From Effrenium voratum (lineage: Eukaryota; Sar; Dinophyceae; Suessiales; Symbiodiniaceae), in contig CAUJNA010003738.1 in assembly GCA_963377175.1 (NCBI GenBank), positions 1,222,501 to 1,286,500 of the forward strand: a stretch of DNA of 64,000 nucleotides, in the 5' to 3' direction. A program made the position numbers and the translations under genes. Positions within the stretch are counted from its first letter, which is position 1; each line of letters starts with the position of its first letter. This document shows positions 1-62,600 of this stretch, piece after piece. The notes beneath the pieces are model-generated. The model did no database searches, had not been told where the DNA came from, and was given only the letters and a program-made list of their open reading frames with translations.

Positions 1-2371
1 GCTGCCCCCATGCAGCACCCTCACCTCTGTTTTGGGGATTTCGGGCTGCGCAGAAAGAACAGCCAAGCATAACTTGACTTACGAGCCTTTAGGCCACACG
101 GTCCCTTGACCCTTTCAAACCGGATCCCTACAAACTTGGGCAAAATGGCGCTTTCACTATGGCACGTGTTGTTTTGACAAAGGGTGCTTCAGCCAAGTTT
201 GGTTGTGTTTTGACACCTGGGCTGTAGCCCACTTCTACCTCAGCTTTGAACAGCTTTTAACCTCGGGAAAACATGGACACCAGATTCCTGATCATAATTG
301 CAGCAGTCTTCTTCGGGCTTCTTGTCGGAGGCGTTTTGAGCCCCCCCTTTTCCAGCCTACGCGGTTTGGGGGCGGTTGAAATCAACCAGGCGTCCGAAAT
401 GGGATGAGTTGCCCGGACCAGCCCAAGCGGCTGCAGCAGGAACGTTGTGCCCGCGGTGGTGCGGAACTCGCTCGTCGTGCTGGAGCCCTGCAACGGCCAA
501 AGAATATACTCCGCGATTCCGCGATTCTAGAAGATATTCACGATTTGTTCAACTAGCAGATGCCTAGTTTCTGTGGTTCCCAAACATTTCAAATACAAGA
601 ATTTGCAATTGCAAGAAGTACCTCCAAACCATATTGTTGTGGACTCGAACATGCTCATCATTGTCTATTTGAATTGCGCCATGCGTTCCCCAAGCGAATG
701 TAAAACACTGTGCTCGGAAGGTTTTTGCAACATCTTCTGTTCAAGTGGGATGCATCATTGTAAAGATTTGGAAAGAGTACCTCCGAGTCCGAGCAAGTGG
801 CTGCAAATCCAAAATTTTGACACGCACCCCCGAAAAAAAACCATCACCCTGTGACTGCGCATTGTTTCACCGCTTGCGGATGTCCCCTTCCTTTCAACCA
901 GAAGATATTGTTGCCACCAACACAAGCCGTTCAAAGTAGACAAGGTGCGCTGACCACATCAAATAGAAGATAACAGCAAATTGGTCAAACAGCAGTTCGC
1001 ATGGTCGAGCAAAGCTGGTGGATTCAGTTTCAGCAAATGGCACGTCTCAGCTTCTGGCGGCAAAATGCAAAGAGGATGGGTTTCGCCTGTAGTAAGTGCT
1101 GACTACACTGAACTTTACGTAGTGAGGACTGCTAATAATATTTGCTCATATGCTCCACGAAAATGAAACCCCGAAAAATTGTGCGATTCAATTGGAAGAT
1201 GAGCCTAGACACGCCGGCTAAACCATTCAAAGTTGATCGAACCGATTTGAACCTTGCTTGACCCTAGCGCTAAAAAGAACCAAAAAACAATTTGTGCCCT
1301 ACTTGGCCTTGTAGAGCGCCGAAATGCACCGAAAAGGCCCCACTCGCCGGTGCCTGAAGGCACCCTCCCCTCCGCCTTGGCGCTGCCCTTGGCGTTGCCC
1401 TTGGCAGCCCTGAAATCCGGCTTACCGAGCTGTTTGGTTCTCTCTTGAACTGCCTGAAATCCACACCTGTTGCGGCGACCTTCGTTGGGGGCTGTCTGAT
1501 TGCTTCGCTTTCGGCAAAGCAAGTAAACCTGCGCAGAGCCATTTGCACAGAGTCGGTTGAGAGTCCCTTGCGCAGACCATCTGCGTTTCGTAGACGCTGT
1601 CTCATCTGCACGTGAGTTCAGAAACTAGATCTGCTGGCTCAGTTTGTGCACTTTGCTACTGCTCGGTTCGTGCTGAATTGGCGCCCCCGCTCTGCACGCT
1701 CAGGCGACGCTCTGCTTTGGAGGCTCATACTTCGTTCGTGCTCAGTTTCGCACTCGGCTTGCGCTCGGTTCATGCTGGGAGGCTCATGCTCTGGACCTGT
1801 CCTGTCAGTTTGGCCTTTGCCTTGCTGAGTCACTTCGCCATTGTAATACATGCCCCCTCTTCCCCTCTTCCTTCCACTTGATTGAGCAATATTTCCTGGG
1901 ACAAAACATGCTACGGATAGGCTAATACGAGGGCCACTTCAGTCATCCAGATGGGCCTTGCTCTTCCCCAAGCACAAACGTGTCAAAAACACAAGTTCCA
2001 CACAGCGATTTCAAAGGCAACGTTGACGTTGAGCTTCAAAAGTGAATCGGCGCAGTTCAAACTTGTTGCGCACACGCTAGGTTTTCAGTCGGTAAGCCCT
2101 GAGAAAGTTCTGGACAAGAGGTCTGCGAAAGCGTGTTCATGATAGAGCGCGTTGTTGCGCAAAGAAATGATTGGTGGTTCAGCCGAAATCTGGTGTGTAA
2201 CACAGAAAACGCTGCGATCCGGCCACCAGCCCTCAGCCCCTCCCTCGCTATGACAACCTTTATGGAAACTGATTGTTTCCATCCATGCCCTGGCCGCGCG
2301 TAGCAACTCAGAACGCCACCGCGACGAATCGTGAATCTCAGAAACCCTGTAACGAAATGACTTCGTTGGAG
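1..2371. other. No gene recognised
   Basis: Mixed-composition DNA. Short ORFs on both strands have no coding character. The stretch at 1300-1800 is somewhat GC-rich with CTTGGCG and GCTCAG words, but no splice-bounded block stands out. Confidence 0.6.
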
Positions 2372-2396
2372 CGAGTGAGTGCGTGAGTGAGTGAGG

Positions 2397-2433
<37 letters not shown>

Positions 2434-2612
2434 GGAGTGAGATTGAGATTGAGAGAGTGAGCGAGTGGGAGAGTGAGAGTAAGAGGGTGGGAGAGTGAGA
2501 GACTGAGAGAGTGAGTGAGTGTGAATGTGAGTGTGAGTGCGCGTGTGAGTGTGAGGGTGAGTGGGTGTGGAGTGTGGAGTGAGTGGAGCAAGTGAGGGAG
2601 TGAGTGAGAAAT
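2372..2612 (+). repeat. GAGTGA/GTGTGA purine-rich simple repeat
   Basis: The tract repeats GTGAGA, GAGTGA and GTGTGA with drift. Long ORFs through it (Ser/His/Leu-rich) are artefacts of the repeat. Confidence 0.9.
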
Positions 2613-2632
2613 TTGTGGGGAAAAAGGCCAAG

Positions 2633-2715
2633 CCCAACTTGCCCGTTTCAATCCCAAGCGGCGCTGCCGCTGCCGCCGCGAGCTCTGGCAGCGCCTTGGC
2701 CAGTTCTTTATCTAC
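2633..2715 (-). CDS. Possible exon or retrocopied coding fragment downstream of the spliced-leader copy
   Basis: A GC-rich block about 300 nt downstream of the leader copy on the same strand reads DKELAKALPELAAAAAAPLG then IETGKLG. Beyond it (lower coordinates) the sequence turns into GAGTGA repeats. The composition looks coding, but no family is recognised and no boundaries are proven. Confidence 0.28.
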
Positions 2716-2994
2716 TTGCCAAGCGAGGCAAAGTGGAGACAGCCCCACAGGTTGCTTCAATAACACAGCGATAAGCGCATTGGGATGACAGCAGGGGAAG
2801 GGGGGCGTGTCATCTGGCACGCTGTTATATGCATGCACCAGGCGACGGCACGCAAGGCATGCAGATCGTGCTCATCTAGGCACGTGCATAAAAGGTCATG
2901 CACAAAGTGAATGCAAAATGCAAACGATGCAGTAGCAGGTTCCATGGCTAGCGGAAAAAAGGGATAGAACCGTCAAGGCATGACCCTTGAGAAG

Positions 2995-3016
2995 CTTGAG
3001 CCAAAATGGCTACGGC
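2995..3016 (-). other. Complete dinoflagellate spliced-leader sequence in genomic DNA
   Basis: All 22 bases match the dinoflagellate trans-spliced leader on the minus strand (first base G, one of the allowed variants; core CCATTTTGGCTCA). It is followed by CTTCTC, not by a GT donor, so this is not an SL RNA gene. The usual explanation is reverse transcription and reintegration of a trans-spliced mRNA. The GC/GT simple repeat abuts its 5' side. No poly-A tail or clear ORF marks the 3' end of an inserted cDNA. Confidence 0.85.
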
Positions 3017-4045
<1,029 letters not shown>

Positions 4046-6261
4046 TTTTGAGGGTGCCCGTTTGAGGTGCTGGGGAAGGCTGCCCTTTCAAGCAGGCACA
4101 GACTCTTCTGTCTTTTCGCCTCCATAGCGTTATAGCAGGCCTTGCCAATGCCCCAACCTTGGTCAAACGCCCGTGGGTCACAAACGGATGGAGAGATCCC
4201 CATGAGCGTGCTTACAAGTTTGTAAATTTTTGGGGGGAGCCTTCGAGTGTAAGGGGAATACGTACAAACAGGCACCTTTCTGCAAGCCTCTTTTGAGATC
4301 CATACCAAGATACCCAGGAAGCTACGAACCATGAAAGAGCCTTGCAAGCTGAAAGGATGCCCCCCCATTCAGCCACAAGGAAGCTCACTTTCGAATTGGC
4401 CAGGATGATGCTCAAAAAGACGAACCCTGCACAGGTTGGGATGAATTGATTCTCAAGGCCTCGCAGCCGAAAAAAAATGCCACCAGTGACCGGTTGGTCA
4501 AGTGGAATCCTTTGACGAGACGTGGTTGATCCGAACCAAAACAACATCTGAGCCCCTGGCAGGTGGTGTTGAAGAGGATCTGTGGGTTCTCCCCGCTATC
4601 TGCCTTGCAAGGCTCCTGGCATGCGAAAGCCTCGAACCATAACTCATGGCAAGCCCCCCCCCCCAAAAACGACTTGACTTTTTGTGCAATTGTCGCAACT
4701 CCTCATGCGGGCCATGGTCATGGACTCTCTTGGAGGAACCCCTGAAAAAATAATTGCCCCAAAATGGCTATTAATTAGAGGGTCCATGACCATCCAGAAC
4801 CCCAAATACGCGGGTCCTCTGACCTGTCTTGTCACACACATATATTGCAGTGTCCTGTTTGAGGGAGCTCCTTTGGGGGTGGCTTTAAAGGGAAACCAGG
4901 ATTGGTATTCCGAGATTCCCTTAGACGTTGGCCTGGTTAATTCATAATTTTGGGCCCACAAGCGGCTGGGCACAGTTGGTCAAAGTTTCAGTGGCTGTGC
5001 CCAATGGCACCAATCCCATCTGTCCAAGGCTTGGGAAAGCGGCCTTTCATTCAGTTTCCTCTCGTCTCAAGTTTCCTTGAAGGATACATCCAAAACCAGC
5101 TTGCAGTCTTGGAGCCGCCCCACTCCAAAGCATAGAAGGATGGATATCGCTGAACACCCTGTCTAGTGGTTTGGATTGGAGGTGCTCGGACTAATCCAAA
5201 CCAATTGAGTCGACCTGATTGGCGGGTTTTATCTTGTTTTCCCTTGAACATTATATGCAAAACGATCCAACAAGGAGCTTGCTGCTATGATGATACCCCG
5301 TCCTGTTAGATTCCTCTCTCTACAAGCGCCAGTTGCAACTTGAGCATTCAGCTGATGTTGCCAAACGGCCAAAGCATTGCTTGCAAGCCTGGGGCGTGCC
5401 GGGGGCCAAAACACGGCTCTTTGCTCAAGTGGCAGCCGTAACTTATCGGTTCAAATTTCGTGAACATGCCGCGCCAGACATCGGCACATCAGCACATCTT
5501 TCTCAGACCCACTTAGTGGCCTCAGTAGCGTCGATCTTCAACCAAGCGGCCTGGTGCGCTAAGGTCTCCCATTTTAGGGGTCTCTATGCTCCATTCCTTT
5601 CTGCTCCCCTTCTAAAAGCTTAAGTGTTTTGGTGGTTTAATGGAAACCCCATTAGTTGGCCAAAAGTTAAAGTCCTAACATCCCTTGGCAAAATGCACCA
5701 AAGTATATTTAGGGATTCCCCGCCAATTCTGACACATTCCAAGTGGATCTCTCGACGGGTCCTTGCGCGGATACCACTTCAGGTAGATGCGGATGCAGCT
5801 GCCTGCCAGGGAAGCTCACACTTGTTTCCCCGAAAGGGCATGGGGAAATTCTAGGCATCCTACTTTCTAAAAAACCACCCAACACCCTGGGGAAACAGCG
5901 ATCGGTTTTTGAAAAGAACGATGGTTGAAAAGAATGGGGAATCAACCCCCGGAAAAATGAGGATTTGTTGACCGAACCTCAAATGTACTTGTGCAATTGG
6001 GCGTGTCTCCAGGAAAAAAATGAAACCGAACCAAAAGGGGCGAGGTGCACATTGCTGTTCCTTGACAGCAATGCCCAAAAAAACACAAATCAAAGATCGG
6101 CACACCTAACTTTGATTAGCTCGAGAAGTCACGCAACCCGCATCAGGCTTGTCAGGTCATGATGACATGGCAGCGGATTCGCGCATGCTGCCACATCAGT
6201 TGAACCAGCATAGCAATGCTAAGAACAAAGCATAACCCTTACGCTGTTCGCAAAAGAAGCG
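4046..6261. other. No gene recognised; family F and G repeats only
   Basis: The fibrocystin-L-like gene should continue into this stretch, since exon 32 ends at a donor. I could not identify further exons. Repeats F (5622) and G (5866) are present. Confidence 0.5.
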
Positions 6262-6340
6262 ACTGTGGGGGAGGAGGAGGAGAAGAAGCAGAAGAACGGA
6301 AAGGAAAAGCATGAGGAGAGAGAGGAGAAGGATGGGAAAA
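6262..6340 (+). repeat. Purine-rich GGAGAA/GAAGAA tract
   Basis: Degenerate GGA and GAA triplets lie just left of exon 32. Confidence 0.7.
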
Positions 6341-6470
6341 CCAGGAGCAGGGGACTAAAGAGGCAAAAACAACATGACTAGGGAATGGCTCACGAGGAAG
6401 GAGAAAGAAGTGATGCGGCATCAGGCATCCAGCCCATCCCAGGTAGCGTGACCTGACGGATGGCGCGTGC

Positions 6471-56443
<49,973 letters not shown>

Positions 56444-56478
56444 CTGGTGGATTTTCATATGGCCAAAAGATATTATGC

Positions 56479-56552
56479 TAGGTTCTTTAGTAGAGAGGTT
56501 AGAATAAGGCTACCCTTTTGTTTCTGTAGTCTATTTTAGTAGGGGAACCCTC
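56479..56552 (+). mobile_element. Inverted-repeat element family A, truncated copy 6
   Basis: The left end TAGGTTCTTTAGTAG and the core are present; the sequence stops after AGGGGAACCCTC. Left-end-only pieces also occur at 17157-17195 and 44220-44258. Confidence 0.6.
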
Positions 56553-57248
56553 AGTTGCATACAGTTTATTGCCTTGAGGGACACCTTCAGATGAGTGAAT
56601 CCTGTCATTTTGGATTTCCCTTCCAACATCTGAATCTCTGAAATGTGTACTTACCCCCCTGGTTCATCAAGCAGGTGCTCACCTACCATTTATCATCATG
56701 AGTTACCACCAACGTGGCCTTGAACAAGTCAGTCAAGAGCTGTTGGTGTTGTGGCGCAGCATGCCAACCTGACCAATTCGAGCGAAAGGAAACCTTCTTC
56801 ATGCTGACATCAGTTGACAGTAATTCTGGGCAACTAAAAAGATCCTAAACCCGCGATAAGGAATACGCAAGGAAGCCTCATCATAGGTGGCTCGTGTTAC
56901 CCCCGAATTGGTGAAATCGTTGTCATGCTGTGCAGACTAAATGGGTGGGTATGTTTCAAAATGGGGAAACCTCAAAATCCTTGGTTTCCTTCTAAACGAA
57001 GCCCCATAATATGGCCGCCGGAGGACCCCCTTTTGGTTGCTTAAACGGGAAACCACCAATTTGAGGGGACCGATTCCTATTTTGAGAACCCCCCCCCCCC
57101 TCCATTGAGGTCGATCGCTTAAAACATTTGCCCAGACCCCAAGGTTCCCTATATTTACGCGTGAAGCATCACCCTTTATCCTCCACCGACTCTCGCGTCT
57201 TCTGACTCGCAGCCTAAGCAGCGAGGCCAGATGTCCTCTGAACCTAGC
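56553..57248. other. Spacer between candidate exon 1 and the retroelement; nothing recognised
   Basis: It ends with a 13-C run (57090-57102) close to the 3' side of the retroelement. No poly-A tail was seen. Confidence 0.55.
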
Positions 57249-58240
57249 CTAGCAAGGTCGGGCGAAGTCCGCCGCTGACCTGAAAGGGCGTCGCTGGGCC
57301 ATCTCAAAGATGAGCCGCCTAGCCTCGAGGATGGTTTGCGTGCACACTCCAATGCGGATACCCGCGCTGAAGCAGGTGATCCCAAAGGCCGAACAATCGA
57401 TGCTGCGAACAAACAGGGGTTCGCAATCCATCCAGGAGAAAAACTTCCTAACTACTTCCCGCGTGCAGAAGATGAGATCACCGATCGACGGTGCCCCGGT
57501 GTGAACCCCAGCGGTGTCAAGCGAGACCCAACCCTTAGGGTGCCTCACAGGGAACTGGCCCCCCATGCATTGATATGCGATGGCCAACTCAAACCAGCTA
57601 ATGGGGGTGTCCCCTCCACTCTCACAATCAAAAGCGACAAGCCACTGGCAAACGTCACGCACAAACCTGAGTGGGAGGGGGCCTTGATAGCACGCACGAA
57701 AAACCTCTTGTCCGTGTGGGCCAATCTGGGCTTCAAGCGAAAGTGGTCTATCCTCAAAAGCCATCGTAGGCGGGATGAATTCAATTGCCTCAACGGTGTT
57801 TTCGGGTGAGGCAGCAAAATCTGCTCTGGCGAGCGTCAGTTCCCTGATCGCCCTCAGTGCACGCCCGTAGCGTTCTTGCTGTAGAAGAAGTTCCGCACGA
57901 AGGGCGAGCAGACGAGGTTCTCGGCCGTATAGCATTGCTTTTGCTGCTGTGTCAGCAGCCGAATTGCCCTGGTGTTCCCAGTCTTGGATGGCTGTGGCTC
58001 GTTGGTGTTCTGCTTGATGACTCTGCACCTTGTGAATGGTCGGCATAATGTTGCACTGCTGCCGTTGAGCCCAGATGCGTCGCCAGAGGTCCATGTTGGC
58101 GAGGCCGTGGTGGCGCTTGTGGTTTTCCTCATGAGCCCAGCCGTCGATGCACATTTGGCAATCGGTCCAGATGCGCACCGTCTGTGTGGTTTGAGCGGCC
58201 CATGTGACCGCGCTGAGGATTCCCACCAGCTCGCTGGATG
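57249..58240 (-). pseudogene. Retroelement part 3: rest of RNase H and C-terminal tail
   Basis: The third frame resumes with SSELVGILSAVTWAAQ (catalytic Glu in SSEL), then IWTDCQMCIDGW (catalytic Asp), KVQSHQAEH and GNSAADTAAKAM (last catalytic Asp). A tail of about 225 residues follows, with no domain recognised. The break with part 2 sits at 58226-58240 inside the conserved I-Q-R-A-E-L stretch and looks like a small deletion. Confidence 0.8.
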
Positions 58241-59690
58241 GTCTGGGCGATGCCCTGTAGCGGGCCAGCTGCTAGGGTGAGGTCCTCCTCCACACAGTAG
58301 ACCGCCCATGAGGCCAAGGAGAGCGCCGGGTTGGCATGCGGCACACATGAACCATCTGTGAACAGGTTGTAGGTCTGGCACTGCATCTCAAACTCCTCGA
58401 AGCGGTCGGAGACTTCCGGGGTGTTGTGCAGGGCCTGGATGTAGTCGGCGTGGCCTTTCAATCGAGGGACCAGCAGATGGTGCGTAAGGCACCTCGGGAG
58501 ATCTGGCCAGTGTTGGGCTAGCCATTCGTGGTCTCGTCGGTGTGACTGAAGTGTCGGGCAGTGGAGGCAGAGGTGTTCCACTGTCTCCGGGACTCCGCAG
58601 CTCTTGCATTGTCCTGTGTTGGTGGCGTCGTACTTGGCGTGCTGGGTGGCTAGCCTGAAGGATCCGTCTTGAAGTGCGCGGACTCGAGCTAGCTGAAGTG
58701 CAGTGAGCCGTCCGGTGTCCGGGTTGGAGAGGTGAAGATCCAGCCCATCCAGGTCGCTCATTGTTTTGCGGTGCTGCACTTGCTTTGCCACGTGCTGCGC
58801 CCATGCTTCTTGGAGTTGGAGGCGGAGGAGCTTGTGGTCAATGTCCAATAGATCATGAACACAGCCATTGTGGTCCTTGATGAGGGGAGGTTCGAGTAGG
58901 AGCCAGCCAATCTGGTTGAGGCAGGTCAGCACTTGGGAGAAGGGGCCGGCAAAGAGTGTACCATCAAAGCGTCTGTGAAATGCGCGCCAGAGTCCAACCA
59001 GCGCAGGAAGTTTCCGGCACATCCGGCGCAGTTCACGGATTACCATTTGTAGCCGGAAGAAACCCGGGTCTGCCAGCATATTGGGGCTGAGGCAGAGCCG
59101 AAGAAGGGCATTTGAGCCCGCTCGCTGTGCTTGAAGTGCTTTTGTCGCCTGTGTTCGTAGTTGGTGAACTGCTTTGTCCGTGACCTGGCTGATGGAGGTA
59201 CCGTAGAAGATGGCCGGCCAGAATTTGATGAAGAGAGCGTTGATCTTCTGGTTGTATGGTGCGGGTGCACGGCGAAGCCTCTCCCACTCCCAATCAATGG
59301 ATTGTGTCTTGGTGGTTGTTGGTCGGGATGTCTGCTTGGTTTTGAAGGTCATGTGGCCACCCAGGTCTTTCATCTCCGTGACGACATGCGGGCCAATCAG
59401 TTGCGCCTGCTGGGTCATCTTTGGGTCCAGTGACCAAGCCAGTGACTTTTCTGTGTCAGGTTCAATTTGCCACATGTCGCAGAAGGCCAGGTAGGCGATC
59501 CATGCACGAAGCAGTTCGCCCGCGGTGTAGACTTGGACTGCCAGGTTGTCCACATAGCTGTAGGTCTGAACCGTGGGGAGGAAGGCCTTGAAGTAGAGGT
59601 GGTAGCTCATGTCCAGAATGCACATGGCTACCGTGCTCAATGCACAGCCTTCTGGAAGGCCAGTGGTTGCCAAGATCGCATTTCCAAGGC
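58240..59690 (-). pseudogene. Retroelement part 2: second half of reverse transcriptase, zinc finger, start of RNase H
   Basis: This part continues in another frame with GGLGNAILATTGLPEGCALS (GLPEGCALS at 59635-59661). The catalytic box is YVDN (59545-59556), where most reverse transcriptases have YxDD. A zinc finger follows, C-x2-C-x7-H-x-C-x2-C (CKSCGVPETVEHLCLHC), and then the RNase H opening LFTDGSC. The first 55 or so residues of the open frame, before GGLG, are out-of-frame shadow. Confidence 0.82.
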
Positions 59691-62600
59691 CACCTCTGAT
59701 TGTTGGCCCATGCCCGGACAATTCCCGCTGGAATGCCGAGGTGAAGGGCCAGTTGTAGTAGTGGGAGTCGTGGGAGTGCGTTGAAGCATTTCTGGATGTC
59801 GCTGCACCAGCCTCCAAGTGGTGATTGGCCCTGGAGGCTGGGCTCCACCCATGCTTGTTGTTCATACCAGTATTGTGAAGCTTCGTGTGCCGGAAGAAAG
59901 CCGTACATGTTGAAGTCGCACTGGTGGGCGAGATACTGGAGGCAGGCCTTGGCTCTCAGGCTGGACCAAATTCGATATGGGGCGCCGTAGATCACTATGG
60001 GGCGGAAGTCCAGGACTTGCAGTGATTCCGCCTTCTTGGCCGTTGCCAGGACTGTTCCTTGGAGGAGTTGTGCTGGCCAGTCTGCGGCGCCCTCCTCGAT
60101 GGAGTGGAACATGCCGATGAGGTTCTCCAGGAGCCGTGGTGGAATGTGGAGAAGGTCGTCCCGCGCGAGCCCATCCGGGCCTCGGGCGGCTGTGGGCCGT
60201 AGAGCTTTTGCCGTTTGTCTCCAATCTTCCGGCTGTATTTGGGGGATAGGGTACTCGCCCTTGGGCAGAAAGTGGTAGCCGAAGTTGAGGATCCGAGCCC
60301 ACTGTTCCTCCGGGATTTGCGCGTGTTTGTTCCAGCGTTGGCTCCATTCGTCGTGAAATTGGCGGTGGAGTTCCTCTTCCTTGGTGATGAAGCTGTTGAG
60401 CGTAAGCGCTTGTCCAGGTAGGGGAGTTGTTTCCGTATGTATTTGAGCAAGGTCGTTGCTCTGGTTGGTGATGGTAACTGGGATCCCGTCCACATGGCCA
60501 AGGGTTTCGGACTGTGTGAGCTGCATGTCGCAGTCCAGGTGCACCTGTTGGGTGTCGGGATCGTAGGCCAGGATGGTTGCATGCTTTTCCTCCAGCAGGG
60601 AGTCTACCAGCGAGGGCTTTGGTCGCCTGAGAAACTTGTAGATCAGGTGTTGGTTGGCGTCGTAGCGCTCCTTCAGCACTTGATTGCGGCTTCGGTTGTG
60701 GAAGGCTTCGAAGTCCCTGAAATTCTGGTGGAAGTCGTTGTAAATTTGATCCACTGTGTCCGGAGTAAGTTGGACACGTTGCAGGTCGGCAGGACTGCCG
60801 AGAAGTTTGATTTTGCGTGTAGGCCACCAAAGCGGGAAACGTGAGGCAAAGCCCTTGGCCCGCAAGATGCTATTCCAGTGCAGCGTTATGTTCTCCTTAG
60901 CCTGCTCGGAGTTGTTGCATCCGTTGATGGCATGCTTCAGCGACTGGAGGCGTCTGAGTTGGGAGAACCAGCGGGCTACCGCCCATCCGATGAAGTCGTT
61001 GTAGAGGATAACCTCCCCTTGTCGGCTTGGTTTGGAGAGAGGCTTCTGCGGTGGTTGTACATGAGGCTTGCACTTTGCAGGCAGAAGGTGTGCTGTGTGG
61101 TCTTGGACAGCGGCTTCGAAAGAGCGTCCCCACTGTCGATACCAAGTGGTTGAGTCTCCCTGAGGTTGGGTCTGCATAGAGCGTAGGGAATGAGGGAGTT
61201 CTGCTTGTCGCACCTGATCCCAGGGTATCGTGGCTGGGTGTTTCCACACCTGCTGAGCGCGAGGAGCTTCTTCCAGTTGTAACCTGATGGAGACCGTACT
61301 GTGCTCGTGAAAGTGATTCTCTATGCTCACCTCGAGGCAGAGTGCGGCGGCTTCTGGTGAGAGGTAGATGTAATCTCTCTGCGTGGCGCCTTTGCATGTG
61401 TGGCGAATTGGAGCACCCCATCGGTGTAATGCGAGAGCTTGGCATTCGATCCAGCCTTGCTCCTTCCAAATCGCTAGTTGTGGCAGCTGGCTTTCAGTGG
61501 CATTCAGGTCGCCCAGGATGACACGCGCGCCTGTCTGGCCGAGCACGAGGTGTGTGGTGAGGTTTTGGAGTAACTCATCTGTATGGACGTGAGCATGGGG
61601 AAAAGTAGGGCCTTTGGCGTAGCCATAGACCGTGGCCACCGTGATCTGCGCGTGGTCGACCATGTGGGCGGTGATTGCGACTCTGCCAGTGGTGTAGGCC
61701 ATGTTGTGCCACGGGATGCGGATCTCCCGGGATGGGAAGTCCGCCAATGCAAGGACGCCGGTCCAGGAACCCGCCCAGGTGGATGTTCTCCTTAGCGGAG
61801 CCGCGGCGCCAGTGATCACTCTGACTTGCCGGTGTTGTTGGTAAGCACCATGTTGGAGTGCTTTGCGTACTGTTGGGATTGTAGCTTCAGAAAGCTGGGT
61901 CTCAGTGAAGAACCACATACCTGGTCCCAGGTCTAAAGCTGTAGCGACCTTGCTTCGAAGGCCGGAAGGATTGGTTGTTCCCAGCCATACCCCAGCTGGG
62001 GGTCCCGGGCGTCTGGCTTCACCCCAGCGGCAGGTTTCACTCCAGTAGGCCCCGGACCCAGGATCGCAGTCGCCCCCAGGGGGCGCTGCGCTGAGAACGG
62101 AGTGCCGGGCACGGGGAGGTTCCGGAGTGTTTGCCGCCTGTATAGTGTGAGTGCAGAAGAGGAGTAGCTCAGAGTTGGTGAACCAGCTTGCCCAGGAGTC
62201 TTTTCCATTTTGCCACGGATCGTGGCCTGGTTGTTCGCTTTGGTTGGCTGGCCCGGCTCGGCGATCTCCTTGGAGGAATCTACGGGTCTTGATGGGGATG
62301 ATGGCTTGAGGTCCTTCTTCGGCTTTGCGCCCAACCTGCCTGACCAGGACGATCAGCACGTCTCCAGAGGGGCCGGGCATAGTGAAGCTGGGAGGGTTTT
62401 TCTCCGCGCCGATCTCCCATGCACTGCCCGCTGGGCTTCCCCTTGTTGGTTGCAGTGGCTTTGAGTCCCACTTCCACTGTTGCAGAAGTTGTTGTACGCC
62501 GGCCCTTTGGATGCCGAAGGGGAGAGGGTAAATCTTGAAGATGAAGTTGATCTTGATCTGGATGAAGGTGTGCCACGGTCGGACAACCTGGAAGAGGGCA

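Noticed and set aside
57090..57248. Poly-A or terminal repeat marking the 3' end of the retroelement
   Set aside because: The sequence past the last stop has no A run on the minus strand, only a homopolymer of C/G.
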